64,000 nt of DNA from Lichenibacterium dinghuense (GTDB lineage Bacteria > Pseudomonadota > Alphaproteobacteria > Rhizobiales > Beijerinckiaceae). The translations under genes were made by a program, and so were the position numbers. The DNA lies in assembly GCF_021730615.1 (NCBI RefSeq), contig NZ_JAJLMN010000001.1, forward strand, positions 5,485,501 to 5,549,500, given 5' to 3'. The notes under the pieces were generated by a model, which was not told where the DNA came from, searched no databases, and worked only from the letters and a program-made list of their open reading frames with translations. This document shows, piece after piece, positions 17,100 through 25,911 of the stretch (positions are counted from its first letter, which is position 1; every line of letters starts with the position of its first letter).

Positions 17100-17361
17100 C
17101 TCTCGATCTTTCAGGTTCCGGAGGCACCAGCCTGCCCGGTCGATGGTGATGATGTCGGACACTCCGGCTCGGCCCGGCAGCGAGCGATTCCGGGAAGCGT
17201 CCTTCCATCCGCTGGAAGGCTGGAGATCGCGCCTCGCGAGCCCGCGTGGCGTCCGAGCGAAGCCGCGCCCCGCGTCGTGGAGCGATCCTGCGGACGGCGT
17301 GGGAGCCGTCGCACCCGACGTCCCGCCTCGAGCGCGGCGAGCATGGCAGCCGGCGGTTCGG

Positions 17362-18162
17362 TCATCGTCCGCCCATTTCCTCCTCGACGCCCGCGAAGGC
17401 TTTCGGCGTAATACGCAGGTCGCCTTGGAACGGATGCCCGAGGGCCACGATCATCACGAGGACAAGGACGCCCGACAGCGACAACAGCGACGTCATGGCG
17501 AGGTGCAGGCGCAGGTCGGATGTGCCGAGCAGTGCGGCACACATCAGTGTCATGCCGCCGCCGGAGATCAGGACGAACCAGATCACAGGTGGGATCTGCG
17601 ACTCCGCCGCGGATCGCCTCCCGTCACGCGCGTCACGCAGGCGGGCGAGCCCGGCGATCAAAGCAGCCTGAAGGTTGCCTACGCCGATGTCCGGGGGGCG
17701 CAGCCCGGTCACGATCGTGTCGGCGCGATCGAGGGGCGGGTTGCTGGCCTGAACCACGCGGCCTGCGGCCTGGTCGGGCCACTCCACCTCGCGCACGGCT
17801 CGCGCGTAAGCGATGAAGCTTTCGCGCAGGTCCGTCCGCTCGGGCTCGGGCAGGGCTGCTGCGATCCCATGCAGGTCGAGGAGGACAGTCGCCTCTCGGC
17901 TCGCGGCCGTTTGAGCCGCATCGAATCTTTCCCAGGCCAGCATCGCGACGAACGCGAGCAACACACCGAATGTCAGCCCCACGACGGACAGGATAGCGGC
18001 CGTGAGGGCATCGTGGCGTCGGCGGAGGCTCGCCGGAAACACGCGCTCGACCGTGATCCCCATGAGGAGCGCCGCCCCGATGCCGCAAGCCGCCAGGGGA
18101 AGTGCAACGGCCCAGATCGAGTAGCGATAGACCGCATCGGGGTGCATGATGGCTTGAAGCAT
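17362..18162 (-). CDS. DUF4239 membrane protein
   Basis: A 266-residue integral membrane protein of the DUF4239 family: two N-terminal helices (LPLAACGIGAALLMGITV and ILSVVGLTFGVLLAFVAML), a cytoplasmic or periplasmic middle with helical repeats, then two C-terminal helices (VIWFVLISGGGMTLMCAALLG and LVLVMIVALGHPF). The function is unknown. The start is ATG 18162 (or 18147, five codons later). The IS630 element left end lies only about 15 bases upstream, so the native promoter and perhaps the original start have been replaced. Confidence 0.7.
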   Translation of the reverse strand: MLQAIMHPDAVYRYSIWAVALPLAACGIGAALLMGITVERVFPASLRRRHDALTAAILSVVGLTFGVLLAFVAMLAWERFDAAQTAASREATVLLDLHGIAAALPEPERTDLRESFIAYARAVREVEWPDQAAGRVVQASNPPLDRADTIVTGLRPPDIGVGNLQAALIAGLARLRDARDGRRSAAESQIPPVIWFVLISGGGMTLMCAALLGTSDLRLHLAMTSLLSLSGVLVLVMIVALGHPFQGDLRITPKAFAGVEEEMGGR

Positions 18163-18176
18163 ATCGATATAGCCCG

Positions 18177-19303
18177 ATTCCGTGAGGATGCGGGGTTGAC
18201 GGCGGGGTCGCTTTCGATTCGGTTTTGTGTCGATGATCAAGCGCCATTTCCTGAGCAAGGACGATCGTGCGCGGCTGACGGGCATCGCGCGGGATGGGCT
18301 TGAGGAGCATCGGGTCGCCCGGCGCGCCAACGCGATCCTTTTGTTGGACAAGGGCTGGAGTTGCGAGCAGGTTTCGGAGGCTCTCCTCCTGGACGACGAC
18401 ACGATCCGGAGCTGGTTCAAGGTTTATCGCGAGGGCGGCGTACCGGCTCTGGCGCGCTTCGACTTGGCGGGCGGGCACCGCGCCTTGACGGTGGAGCAGC
18501 TCACGGCCCTGAAAGCCTGGGCCACGGAGGCGCTTCCGGCGTCGACACGCGCGATCGGTCATCACATCCGGACGACGTATGGCATGTCGTACACGCGATC
18601 CGGTTTGATCAAGCTGATGGCGGCGCTGGATTTTGTCTGGCGCAAGCCTGACCTTGTGCCCTCGCATCTCGACCTTGCGGCGCAGGAAGCGTTCATCGAG
18701 CAGCATGAGCGGCTCCGCAACGGCCTTGGGGCCGACGAAGCGATCGTCTACGGCGATGCCGTTCACCCGACCCATCAGACGCGACCGGCGGGCGTGTGGA
18801 TGCCGCGTGGCGCCGACGTCGCGGTTCCTGCGGCGTCGGGCCGTGATCGCATGAACATCCATGGTGTGATCGACCTGGAGACCGGCGCGACGCGGATGAA
18901 GGAAGTGCTTTCGGTCGATGCGCAAAGCACGATCGAGCTTCTGACCTCCATCGAGAACGCCTACACGACGATGCGTCGGATCCATGTCTATCTGGACAAC
19001 GCCCGCTATCATCATGCCCGTGCTGTTCAGGATTGGATGAGGCAACCGGGACGGCGCATCGTGCTTCACTTCATCCCGAGTTACTGCCCTCACCTCAACC
19101 CGATCGAGCGGCTCTGGGGCGTGATGCACCAGAACGTCACCCACAACCGGTACTATGCCACATTCAAGGACTTCGCGGAGGCGATCCTGACATTCCTCAA
19201 GGAAACGGTCCCGAAGCACTTCAGTCGCTTCTCATCCCGAATCACCGATAACTTCCGCATCCGAGACCCAAAGGATTCTCGGGTCGTCGCGTCGTAGATG
19301 TAT
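18177..19303 (+). mobile_element. IS630-family element with single intact transposase ORF
   Basis: A second, unrelated IS630-type element. Boundaries are approximate: similarity to element ends begins around 18177 and the transposase runs almost to the right end. An 8-bp inverted pair (GGATGCGG at 18186-18193, CCGCATCC at 19255-19262) lies near both ends, but full terminal repeats and a clean TA duplication were not resolved. It separates the DUF4239 gene from the glycosyltransferase operon. Confidence 0.6.
18227..19297 (+). CDS. IS630-family transposase (complete)
   Basis: A 356-residue transposase in one frame, normal length for the family. The N-terminal half has two helix-turn-helix units (CEQVSEALLLDDDTIRSWF, then the RSGLIKLMAAL region). 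The DDE catalytic triad is intact: Asp in IVYGDAVHPTHQ, Asp in VYLDNARYHH, Glu in LNPIERLWGVMH. The product is therefore probably active. It differs in family subgroup from the frameshifted IS630 at 847-1906. Confidence 0.9.
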   Translation: MSMIKRHFLSKDDRARLTGIARDGLEEHRVARRANAILLLDKGWSCEQVSEALLLDDDTIRSWFKVYREGGVPALARFDLAGGHRALTVEQLTALKAWATEALPASTRAIGHHIRTTYGMSYTRSGLIKLMAALDFVWRKPDLVPSHLDLAAQEAFIEQHERLRNGLGADEAIVYGDAVHPTHQTRPAGVWMPRGADVAVPAASGRDRMNIHGVIDLETGATRMKEVLSVDAQSTIELLTSIENAYTTMRRIHVYLDNARYHHARAVQDWMRQPGRRIVLHFIPSYCPHLNPIERLWGVMHQNVTHNRYYATFKDFAEAILTFLKETVPKHFSRFSSRITDNFRIRDPKDSRVVAS

Positions 19304-19429
19304 ACTTAGGTTTCCGCGCTGATGATAGGGACGGTCGAGCACAGCCGGACGAGCGTCCGCCCTCCAGGGTGCGCCGGCTCACGCGATGCCTGATCGGAGT
19401 TCCAAAGAGGGGCGAAGAGCGGGATCTCC

Positions 19430-20152
19430 TCAGGCATGGGGTCCTCGGAGCGTCGCGGCCAAGCGCAGCACGGTGCGGACCAGCACGACGGAGGCGCGCA
19501 GCGTCGGCCCGAGCCGGCCCGACACCTTGGACACGCCGCCGACCCGGCGCCGGCATCCGACCGGCACCTCCAGCACGCGCAGGCCGCGCGCCGCGGCGCG
19601 CATCTGCATCTCGACGTTCCAACCGAAGCTCATCTCCGCCATGCCGAGGCCGTCGAGGGCGGGCCGCGCGATGGCCCGGAAGGGCCCCATGTCGGTCGAG
19701 CGCAGGCCGTAGAGCGCGCGCAGCATGAGGCCCGCGATGCGCCCGGCCGCGACCTGGGCGGCGCCGAGGCTGCCGGGCTCGCGCGGACCCCGCAGGCGCG
19801 AGCCGAGCACGAGGTCGGCCCGCCCCGCCAGCACGGGGCCGATCACCTCGCCCGCCAACTCGACGCGGTCGGATCCGTCGCCGTCCACGAAGGCGATCAC
19901 GACGGCGTCGGGCCGCGCCGCGGCCGCGCCCGTCGAGCAGGCCCGGCCGTAGCCGCGCCGCCGCTCGACCATCACGCGTGCCCCGGCGGCCGCGGCCCGC
20001 GCCGCGGTGCCGTCGCGCGAGCCGCCATCGACCACCACCACCTCGTCGAGCCCGGCCGCGAGCAGCGCCCGCACGACGCCGCCGACCGCCGCTTCCTCGT
20101 CGAGGCAGGGCACCACGATGGACACGACGCCCTCGGCGTCCCCGGCCCGCAC
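19430..20152 (-). CDS. GT2-family glycosyltransferase
   Basis: A 240-residue GT-A fold glycosyltransferase, GTG start at 20152, three bases after the stop of the radical SAM gene. Seen: VSIVVPCLDEE at the N-terminus, VVDGGSRDGT, the metal-binding FVDGDGSD (DxD) and a DMGPFRAIARPAL segment as in dolichyl-phosphate-mannose-synthase-like GT2 enzymes. A short C-terminal tail has no membrane helix pair. It is the last gene of the eight-gene minus-strand run and would load a sugar on a lipid carrier or small acceptor; the sugar is unknown. Confidence 0.82.
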   Translation of the reverse strand: MRAGDAEGVVSIVVPCLDEEAAVGGVVRALLAAGLDEVVVVDGGSRDGTAARAAAAGARVMVERRRGYGRACSTGAAAARPDAVVIAFVDGDGSDRVELAGEVIGPVLAGRADLVLGSRLRGPREPGSLGAAQVAAGRIAGLMLRALYGLRSTDMGPFRAIARPALDGLGMAEMSFGWNVEMQMRAAARGLRVLEVPVGCRRRVGGVSKVSGRLGPTLRASVVLVRTVLRLAATLRGPHA

Positions 20153-20155
20153 GCC

Positions 20156-21274
20156 CTACAGGCTCCAGCGCAGGCCGCAGTTCGCACAGGCGGTCGGGGG
20201 GCGGGCCGACTGGAGCGCGGCGCGGAAATCGCGGTAGCGGGAACCGTTCCAGATCTCCTCCAGCGTTTCCTGCGTGGCGTCGCCGAGCGTGTAGTTCTCG
20301 TAGCCGGCCTGGGCGAAAGGCGCGATGCAGCACGGCAGCGCCCGGCCGTTGGCGGTGAAGTACATCACGGTCCAGGGCCGCCCGCACAGCGACCACGGAT
20401 TGCTGTCCGCCTTGCGCTCCAGGCTCATCCCGGGCTCGGATGCCGCGCCCGAGGCCGAGAAGGTGAGGCCGAGCGCGTCCGCGACGCGCTCCGCTTCGGC
20501 GATGTGCCCGGCTTCCTCCGCGTCGAGGCTCTCGAACAGCGCCTGGTCGGGCCTGGCCTTGCCGACCGCGCCCTCCTCGAAGAACACGAGGCGCTGGAGG
20601 TATACCTCGCGCACGCCGATGTCGGCGGCGAGCCGCACGAAGGCGGGCAACTCGGCCACGGTCTCCTTCAGCCCCGTCAGCCAAGCCGACACGCGGGGCT
20701 TGGCCAAGCCTTCGCGCTCCTGCAGGGCGCGGAAGCGGGCGACGTTCTTCAGGATGCGCTCGAAATAATCGACGCCGCGCACCGCGAGGTAGCTTTCTCG
20801 CGTGGACGCGTCGAGCGACACGCGCAGCTCGTCGAGGCCGGCGTCGATCAGGGCGCGGCCGTTGCGCTCGTTCAACACCGTGCCGTTGGTGTTGAACAGC
20901 ACGTGGGTGCCGCGGTCCTTCAGGTAGCGCACCATCGTAGGCAGGTCCTTGACCAGCATGGGCTCGCCGACGCCGTGCATCACGGCGCGCTTCAAGTCCG
21001 GGATCTGGTCGACGATGCGGGTGAACAGGTCCCACGACAGGTCCGCCGGTGGCTCCAACTCGACGTAGGTGCGCGGGCAGGTCGTGCACAGCAGGTTGCA
21101 GCGGTTGGTCACCTCCAGGTAGAGGCAGACGGGCGGCCGCGCCGCCACGGGGGAGCGGGCCGGGTCGGCGGCCTCGTGGTAGCGCCGGGGATCGACGGCG
21201 GGCGACATCGGCGCCGCGGCATCGGCGAGCGCCGCCGTCGCGCCGCCCGCCACGGCCTTGACCTCATCAAGCAT
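20156..21274 (-). CDS. Radical SAM/SPASM-domain protein
   Basis: A 372-residue radical SAM enzyme. The iron-sulfur/SAM site CNLLCTTC (CxxxCxxC) lies at about residue 59; MHGVGEPML, FNTNGT and RVSLDAS are the usual barrel motifs. The C-terminal SPASM region has further cysteines for auxiliary clusters (SLCGRPW, LPCCIAPF and CANCG). SPASM enzymes modify peptides or small molecules by radical chemistry. The start codon overlaps the end of the mannosyltransferase gene by eight bases. The neighbours (two transferases, aminotransferase) suggest a small metabolite or glycan precursor as substrate; this is inference. Confidence 0.85.
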   Translation of the reverse strand: MLDEVKAVAGGATAALADAAAPMSPAVDPRRYHEAADPARSPVAARPPVCLYLEVTNRCNLLCTTCPRTYVELEPPADLSWDLFTRIVDQIPDLKRAVMHGVGEPMLVKDLPTMVRYLKDRGTHVLFNTNGTVLNERNGRALIDAGLDELRVSLDASTRESYLAVRGVDYFERILKNVARFRALQEREGLAKPRVSAWLTGLKETVAELPAFVRLAADIGVREVYLQRLVFFEEGAVGKARPDQALFESLDAEEAGHIAEAERVADALGLTFSASGAASEPGMSLERKADSNPWSLCGRPWTVMYFTANGRALPCCIAPFAQAGYENYTLGDATQETLEEIWNGSRYRDFRAALQSARPPTACANCGLRWSL

Positions 21275-22595
21275 CGGAAACCTCGACCACGCCGCGCCAG
21301 GACCGGACGTCCCGTGCCGCGGCGAGGAGCACGAAAGTCATCAGGAGGGACCAACGGAGCAGGAACGCGGGCGCGTCCGCGTTGAAGCCGTAGAGCAGGA
21401 AGCCGCCCGTGATCAGAACGAAGGGGCTCCACAGGCCGAGCAGCGCCGTGAAGGGCGCGGCGACGAGGAAGTACCATGGGAAGGTCGGCGTCAGGAGGCA
21501 TAGAAACGTCACGGCGAGCAGCGCCGTGCCGCCGAGTGCCGCGCGCAGCGACGCGTCGCCCTTCCATCGCGTCCGGAGCGCCAGCGCGAGCAGCGCCGCG
21601 GCGGCCAGGGCAGCATAGGCGGCCGCCATCCAGGGACGGGCCAGCCCCGCGGCGCCGAGCAGCGCCAACGGCAGGACGCCGCCGCCGGTGTCGAGGCCTT
21701 GCTCGTGCGCGTAGCTCGGCAGGAAGCCGACGACGCCAACCCCGGCCGACAGCGCAAAGGGCAGGTAACACAGCGCCGCGAACGCCAGCACGGCGAGCGG
21801 CAGGAGGACGCGCCACGGTCGCCACAGCGCCGGCAGGCCGAGCGCCGCCATCGGCTTGGCGAGGGCGCCGAGCGTCATGGCGAGCGCGGCGGCGTAGGGT
21901 CGCGCCGCGCCGCCGCCCCAGGCCAGGGCGCCGAACAGGGCGGCCAGCACGGCGGCGTCGGCGTGGCCGTTTCCGGCGATCTCCCAAAGCGGCGCCGGGT
22001 GGAGGAGATAGGCGGCGAGCCACGCCCGCTGGCGACCGAGGCGGGACAGCAGCCGTGCCATGGCCAGCACGGCGAAGCCTTCGAGCAGCACCATCGCGCC
22101 CTTCATGACGACCACCGATGACGACACCCGCGTCACCAGGGCGAACAGGGCTTCGGCGACCGGCGGGTAGATCGTGACGGCGTAGTCGCGCTTGTCGATC
22201 AGGCCGTATTGCGCGGGGTCGCGCAGGTACGCGAGGGCCGGGTCGGCCGGGACGTGGGTGTAGGGGTCGAAGCCGGCCGCCACCACGCGCCCGTCCCAGA
22301 TGTAGCGGTACACGTCGCCCGACAGGGTCGGCACGGTGAACAGCAGGGCGATACGCAGGGCGACTGCCAGGGCGATGATGCTCGGCAGGGCCGTGCGGGC
22401 CGGGCTGCGCAGCGCCAGCGCCGCGGCGGCGAGCGCGAGGAAGCCTTGCGCGAAGGCGCAGCCGTAGAACAGGAGGTCGCTGCGCGCCCGGCCGACGGCG
22501 GTGCCGAGCGTGCAAAGAGCCACCAGCACCAGCACTGCGACAAGAGCCAGGGGTGCTTCGCGGGCGCGGGAGGGAACGGCGCTCACCCCGTGCAT
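21267..22595 (-). CDS. GT-C-fold polyprenyl-sugar (mannosyl)transferase-like membrane protein
   Basis: A 442-residue polytopic protein with about eleven hydrophobic segments and the topology of GT-C glycosyltransferases (GT87/mannosyltransferase group). The periplasmic first loop has the expected acidic motif in SGDVYRYIWDGRVVAAG, followed by DPYTH and YPPVAEALF. Such enzymes use polyprenyl-phosphate sugars outside the inner membrane. The start ATG 22595 overlaps the aminotransferase stop by 13 bases and its own stop overlaps the radical SAM start. An in-frame extension upstream belongs to the aminotransferase region read in another frame. Confidence 0.78.
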   Translation of the reverse strand: MHGVSAVPSRAREAPLALVAVLVLVALCTLGTAVGRARSDLLFYGCAFAQGFLALAAAALALRSPARTALPSIIALAVALRIALLFTVPTLSGDVYRYIWDGRVVAAGFDPYTHVPADPALAYLRDPAQYGLIDKRDYAVTIYPPVAEALFALVTRVSSSVVVMKGAMVLLEGFAVLAMARLLSRLGRQRAWLAAYLLHPAPLWEIAGNGHADAAVLAALFGALAWGGGAARPYAAALAMTLGALAKPMAALGLPALWRPWRVLLPLAVLAFAALCYLPFALSAGVGVVGFLPSYAHEQGLDTGGGVLPLALLGAAGLARPWMAAAYAALAAAALLALALRTRWKGDASLRAALGGTALLAVTFLCLLTPTFPWYFLVAAPFTALLGLWSPFVLITGGFLLYGFNADAPAFLLRWSLLMTFVLLAAARDVRSWRGVVEVSDA

Positions 22596-23782
22596 GCGGC
22601 GCTTCCCCGCGACGAGGTCAACCGAAGGAGGTGAGCCTCGAGAGCCGCCAGCGCCGGACCGCTGCCCAGCCGGCCGAGGCCGATGCGCAGGCGGTCGTCC
22701 GGGACCTGCGCCAGGGGCGATCGCCACAGGGTGGACGGCGCCACGAGCAGGCCGGCCTGCCGCGCCAGGGTGTCGGCGAAGCGCGCGGCTCCCTCTGCGC
22801 CGCGGAAGCGCGGAAACGCGAAGGCGAGGTTGGCCGGGAGGTCCGCCTCGAACAGGTCCGGGAAGCGGTCGAGCAGCGCCCGCAGCCGGCGATGGTTGCG
22901 CCGCCCGATCGACCGCGCGAGAGCCGTGATGCGGGCCTCCATCTCGAGGGCGACATGGGCCAGCACTTCGCTCGGGCCGGACAGGCAGCTCGACAGCAGG
23001 CTCTTCTGCGCTATCGCCCGGTCGAGCAGGCCCTTGTCGCGGCATGCGGCCCAGCCGACGCGCAGGCCCGGCAGCCCGAACCCCTTCGAGAGCCCGTTGA
23101 TTGACACCCCCTTCTCGTAAATGTCGGCCACCGCAGGGGCACCGCCCCCGGCGTCGGTCTGGCCGTACACCTCGTCGTTGACCAGCCACAGCCCGTGCCG
23201 CCGGCACAGAGCGACGAGGCCGCCGAGCGTCGCCGGCCCGAGCGAGGCGCCGGTGGGACTGTTGGGGAAGTTCGCCACCACAAGTCGGGTGTTCGGGCGG
23301 ATCGCGGCCGCGACGCGGTCGAGGTCGAGCGACCAGCCGCGGTCGGGGTCGAGGGCGACGCCGCTGGCCGCGCAGAGGCCCGTGACGGCGAGTTCGGACG
23401 GTCCATAGATCGGCACCACCACGACGGCGTGGTCGACCGGCCGGAGTACCGCGCGCAGCACGCAGGCGATCGCCTCCTGCGCGCCGTTGCAGGCCAGGAC
23501 GCCGCCGTCGCCGAGCGCCTCGTAGCGCCCCGCGATCGCGGCGCGGAGCCAGGGCGCGCCGCGCGGATCGGCGTAGCCGAGGCCGACGCCGTGCCAGCGC
23601 CGCAGATCCTCGGTCCCGGCGTAGCGCAGCAGCGTCGACAGGTGCAGCGTCTGCGAGTCGGAGGCCGCGAGATCCTGGATTGCGCAATCAGCCCAGCGGG
23701 ACAGGAAGTCCGCGAGCGGGAAGGACCCCGCGCCGCCGCCGGCCCGGGCGGCGGCTTCGCCGGTGTCCGCGGGCGCGCTCAC
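22583..23782 (-). CDS. PLP-dependent aminotransferase, class I/II
   Basis: A 399-residue fold-type I enzyme (GTG start at 23782). Typical motifs: GLGYADPRGAPWLRAAIA, NGAQEAI (phosphate loop), VVANFPNSPTGASLG, LVNDEVYG, and the pyridoxal lysine in SINGLSKGFGLPGLRVGW. The last strand has RIGLGRL with the carboxylate-binding Arg. It would transaminate an amino or keto acid or act as a lyase. The position between a transferase and a GT-C enzyme suggests making an amino-sugar-like or amino-acid precursor for the pathway; the substrate is unknown. Confidence 0.85.
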   Translation of the reverse strand: MSAPADTGEAAARAGGGAGSFPLADFLSRWADCAIQDLAASDSQTLHLSTLLRYAGTEDLRRWHGVGLGYADPRGAPWLRAAIAGRYEALGDGGVLACNGAQEAIACVLRAVLRPVDHAVVVVPIYGPSELAVTGLCAASGVALDPDRGWSLDLDRVAAAIRPNTRLVVANFPNSPTGASLGPATLGGLVALCRRHGLWLVNDEVYGQTDAGGGAPAVADIYEKGVSINGLSKGFGLPGLRVGWAACRDKGLLDRAIAQKSLLSSCLSGPSEVLAHVALEMEARITALARSIGRRNHRRLRALLDRFPDLFEADLPANLAFAFPRFRGAEGAARFADTLARQAGLLVAPSTLWRSPLAQVPDDRLRIGLGRLGSGPALAALEAHLLRLTSSRGSAACTG

Positions 23783-23855
23783 GCCGGACCGGCCGGGTTC
23801 GAGGCCGGGCGACGGTGCATGGCGCGGCGCAGGAGGAGCGTGGCGGATCCCGCCC

Positions 23856-24605
23856 TCATGCCGTCACGGCGTCCGGGATGGCGAGGCGGCTCAGGGCCGC
23901 GCGCGTCGCTGGCGCGCCGTAGCCGTGCGCCTCGGTGCGCATCCGTTCCAGCGCGGCCGCGTCGTCCACGTCGTACCAAGCCTCGATCTCGACGAGGTCG
24001 AGGCCGATCTCGGCCGCCCGCCGCCGCGTCGTCCCGGCGACGGCGTCGGTGCTCCAGGCGATGTCCGCGAACAGGCGCGCGTGGACGCGCTTCAGGCCGA
24101 GCAGGTAATAGCCGCCGTCGTCGCAGGCGCCGAGCACGCCGCGCTCGCCCGGCTCCAGCAGCAGGCGGGCCGCCTCGACCAGGAGGCGGGTCGGCAGGGT
24201 CGGGACGTCGGAACTGAGCACGCAGGCCGCCGCGTGACCGAGGATCAACAGGGCCTCGACGGCCTGGAACAGGCAGCGTCCGAAGCCGTCGACGCCGGAC
24301 GGCGCGGCGGCGCTCCCGTCGGCGAGGACGAGCGCGGTGCCGGGCGCGAGGTGGAGTTTCACCGCCTCCTCGCTCCCGGCCGGCGCATAGGCGGCGTAGG
24401 GGATGATGGGCGCTCCGCGCGCGGCTGCGAACAGGTTGTCGGTGGTGTCGCGCAGGAAGGCGGCGCTCAGGGCCGCGGCATGATCGGGCGCGAGCGGCGG
24501 ACAAAGCCGCGTCTTGGACAGGCCACTGCGGGGCGCCTTGGCCATGACGGCCACCGCGCAGGTGGTGCCCTGGCCGCCCCGGACCGGGCGCGGCGCTCCG
24601 CCCAT
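23856..24605 (-). CDS. TIGR04282-type transferase (DUF2064, rSAM-associated transferase 1)
   Basis: A 249-residue protein of the DUF2064/TIGR04282 family, a GT-A-like nucleotidyl or glycosyl transferase fold usually found beside radical SAM genes. Seen: VMAKAPRSGLSKTRLCPPL (nucleotide-binding loop), CVLSSDVPTLP (metal site), GACDDGGYYLLGL and WYDVDDAAAL. The start at ATG 24605 keeps the family N-terminus 17 residues away. It lies 14 bases after the PRC-barrel gene stop. The family name fits the context: a radical SAM gene lies three genes downstream. Confidence 0.82.
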   Translation of the reverse strand: MGGAPRPVRGGQGTTCAVAVMAKAPRSGLSKTRLCPPLAPDHAAALSAAFLRDTTDNLFAAARGAPIIPYAAYAPAGSEEAVKLHLAPGTALVLADGSAAAPSGVDGFGRCLFQAVEALLILGHAAACVLSSDVPTLPTRLLVEAARLLLEPGERGVLGACDDGGYYLLGLKRVHARLFADIAWSTDAVAGTTRRRAAEIGLDLVEIEAWYDVDDAAALERMRTEAHGYGAPATRAALSRLAIPDAVTA

Positions 24606-24619
24606 GGTGCTTCCGGCGC

Positions 24620-25141
24620 TCAATGGAACGGCGCCACGAGGCCGACGCGGATCGTCTCGTCGGGGGTCAACGCGACCGCGGAGGCCGGCGCGAAATCCGG
24701 CAGGGCGAGCAGGCGCTCGGACGTGATGTCCATCAGGCCCACATATTCCCCGAGCAGCGCGACCGCGTCGACGGGGACGCTCACCCGCCGCGAGCCGAAG
24801 CCCCACCAATCGACCCAGCCGAGGCCGAGCCAGTCCAGCCCGAGCCGGCCGTCGAGGTGTACCACCACGTCGAGCGCGCCGTCGCCGCGGCGCACGACCC
24901 CGGCGACGCGGCCGAGCACCGGCTGCCACTCGTAGGGGGCCAGAAGTTCCCGCCCGACGAGGGCGCCGACGCGGACGGGCTGCGGGAAGCGACCACTCGC
25001 CCGGCTCGCCATCTGCGCGCCGGACATGCCGCCCGGCGGCGGCATGTCCTCGGGCAGCGGCATGGGGCCGGGGCTCTGCGCGCGTGCCGGCAGAGACAGG
25101 GCCGCGGCCAACAGGAGGGCGACGATCGAAGGTCTCCTCAC
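24620..25141 (-). CDS. Exported PRC-barrel-like protein
   Basis: A 173-residue protein starting with GTG at 25141, which overlaps the stop of the molybdoprotein gene (GTGA). A signal peptide is clear (RRPSIVALLLAAALSLPARAQ), so it is periplasmic. The mature part begins with a Pro/Gly/Met-rich stretch and then a PRC-barrel-like beta domain (VGRELLAPYEWQPVLGRVAG, RVSVPVDAVALLGEYVG). Its coupling to the molybdoprotein and cytochrome b suggests an accessory role in that redox module. Confidence 0.6.
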   Translation of the reverse strand: MRRPSIVALLLAAALSLPARAQSPGPMPLPEDMPPPGGMSGAQMASRASGRFPQPVRVGALVGRELLAPYEWQPVLGRVAGVVRRGDGALDVVVHLDGRLGLDWLGLGWVDWWGFGSRRVSVPVDAVALLGEYVGLMDITSERLLALPDFAPASAVALTPDETIRVGLVAPFH

Positions 25142-25911
25142 AGGCCCGCGAACCAGTTGAAGCCGAGCCTTTCCCAGTAACCGCCTGTATAGGTGTTGGA
25201 GACTTCGATCGCCGTGATCCATTTCGGATTCTTGAAGCCGAGCTTCACCGCCGTGCGCAGGCGGAGCGGGAAGCCGAAGGGGTCCCCCAACGCGTCCCCC
25301 GCGTAGCCCGTCGCCAGCAGCGTCTGCGGATGCAGGGCGCTGGCCATGTCGATGCTGCTCGGATAGTCGTCCGCGGTCCTGAACGCGACGTATCTCGCGC
25401 TGAGGTCGGCGCCGACCCGCTCCAGGAAGGCGCGGAGCGGCACGCCGGACCACTGCCCGATGTAGCTCCATCCCTCGACGCAGACGTGGCGGATGACGAT
25501 TTCTCGCTGCGGCAGGGCGGCGAGCCGCTCCAGGGTCCAGGGCTGCTTGTCGGCGATCAGCCCCGCGAGTTCGAGGCGCCAGGACGTGCCGTCGACGGGC
25601 TTCACCTTGTCGATGCCGTAGTACGCGTTGAACCGCGGCGGCCGGAGCACCTCCGAGACCGGGAACTCGGGGGCGAGCTTGTCGGGATCGAACAGGCGCG
25701 CCTGCACCCAGTCATTGAACGCGGACATGCGGAGCAGGCCGCTCTGCACGGAGGCCGGCTGCGTGACGTCGCAGCCGGTCAGCATCGTGAGGGCGCCGAG
25801 CGACAGGCCGCCGCGGATGAGCCCGCGGCGCTCCAGGCCCCCGATCGCCGCGCGGTGGTCGTCGAGGATCGCCGGGTCGGGGAGGCGGAGGGGCCGGAAG
25901 GGCGACCTCAT
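25138..25911 (-). CDS. Sulfite-oxidase-fold molybdopterin protein (MsrP/YedY-like)
   Basis: A 257-residue oxidoreductase with an N-terminal twin-arginine-like region (ERRGLIRGGLSLGALTMLTG), ending in a possible lipobox Cys. The sulfite-oxidase-type molybdopterin domain follows; the Mo-ligating Cys is in RHVCVEGWSYIGQWSGVPL, and HPQTLLATGYAGDALGDPFG and FKNPKWITAIEV complete the fold. Family members are periplasmic reductases or oxidases, for example protein-methionine-sulfoxide reductase. Start ATG 25911 overlaps the cytochrome b stop (ATGA), so the cytochrome is the likely electron partner. The substrate is unknown. Confidence 0.82.
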   Translation of the reverse strand: MRSPFRPLRLPDPAILDDHRAAIGGLERRGLIRGGLSLGALTMLTGCDVTQPASVQSGLLRMSAFNDWVQARLFDPDKLAPEFPVSEVLRPPRFNAYYGIDKVKPVDGTSWRLELAGLIADKQPWTLERLAALPQREIVIRHVCVEGWSYIGQWSGVPLRAFLERVGADLSARYVAFRTADDYPSSIDMASALHPQTLLATGYAGDALGDPFGFPLRLRTAVKLGFKNPKWITAIEVSNTYTGGYWERLGFNWFAGL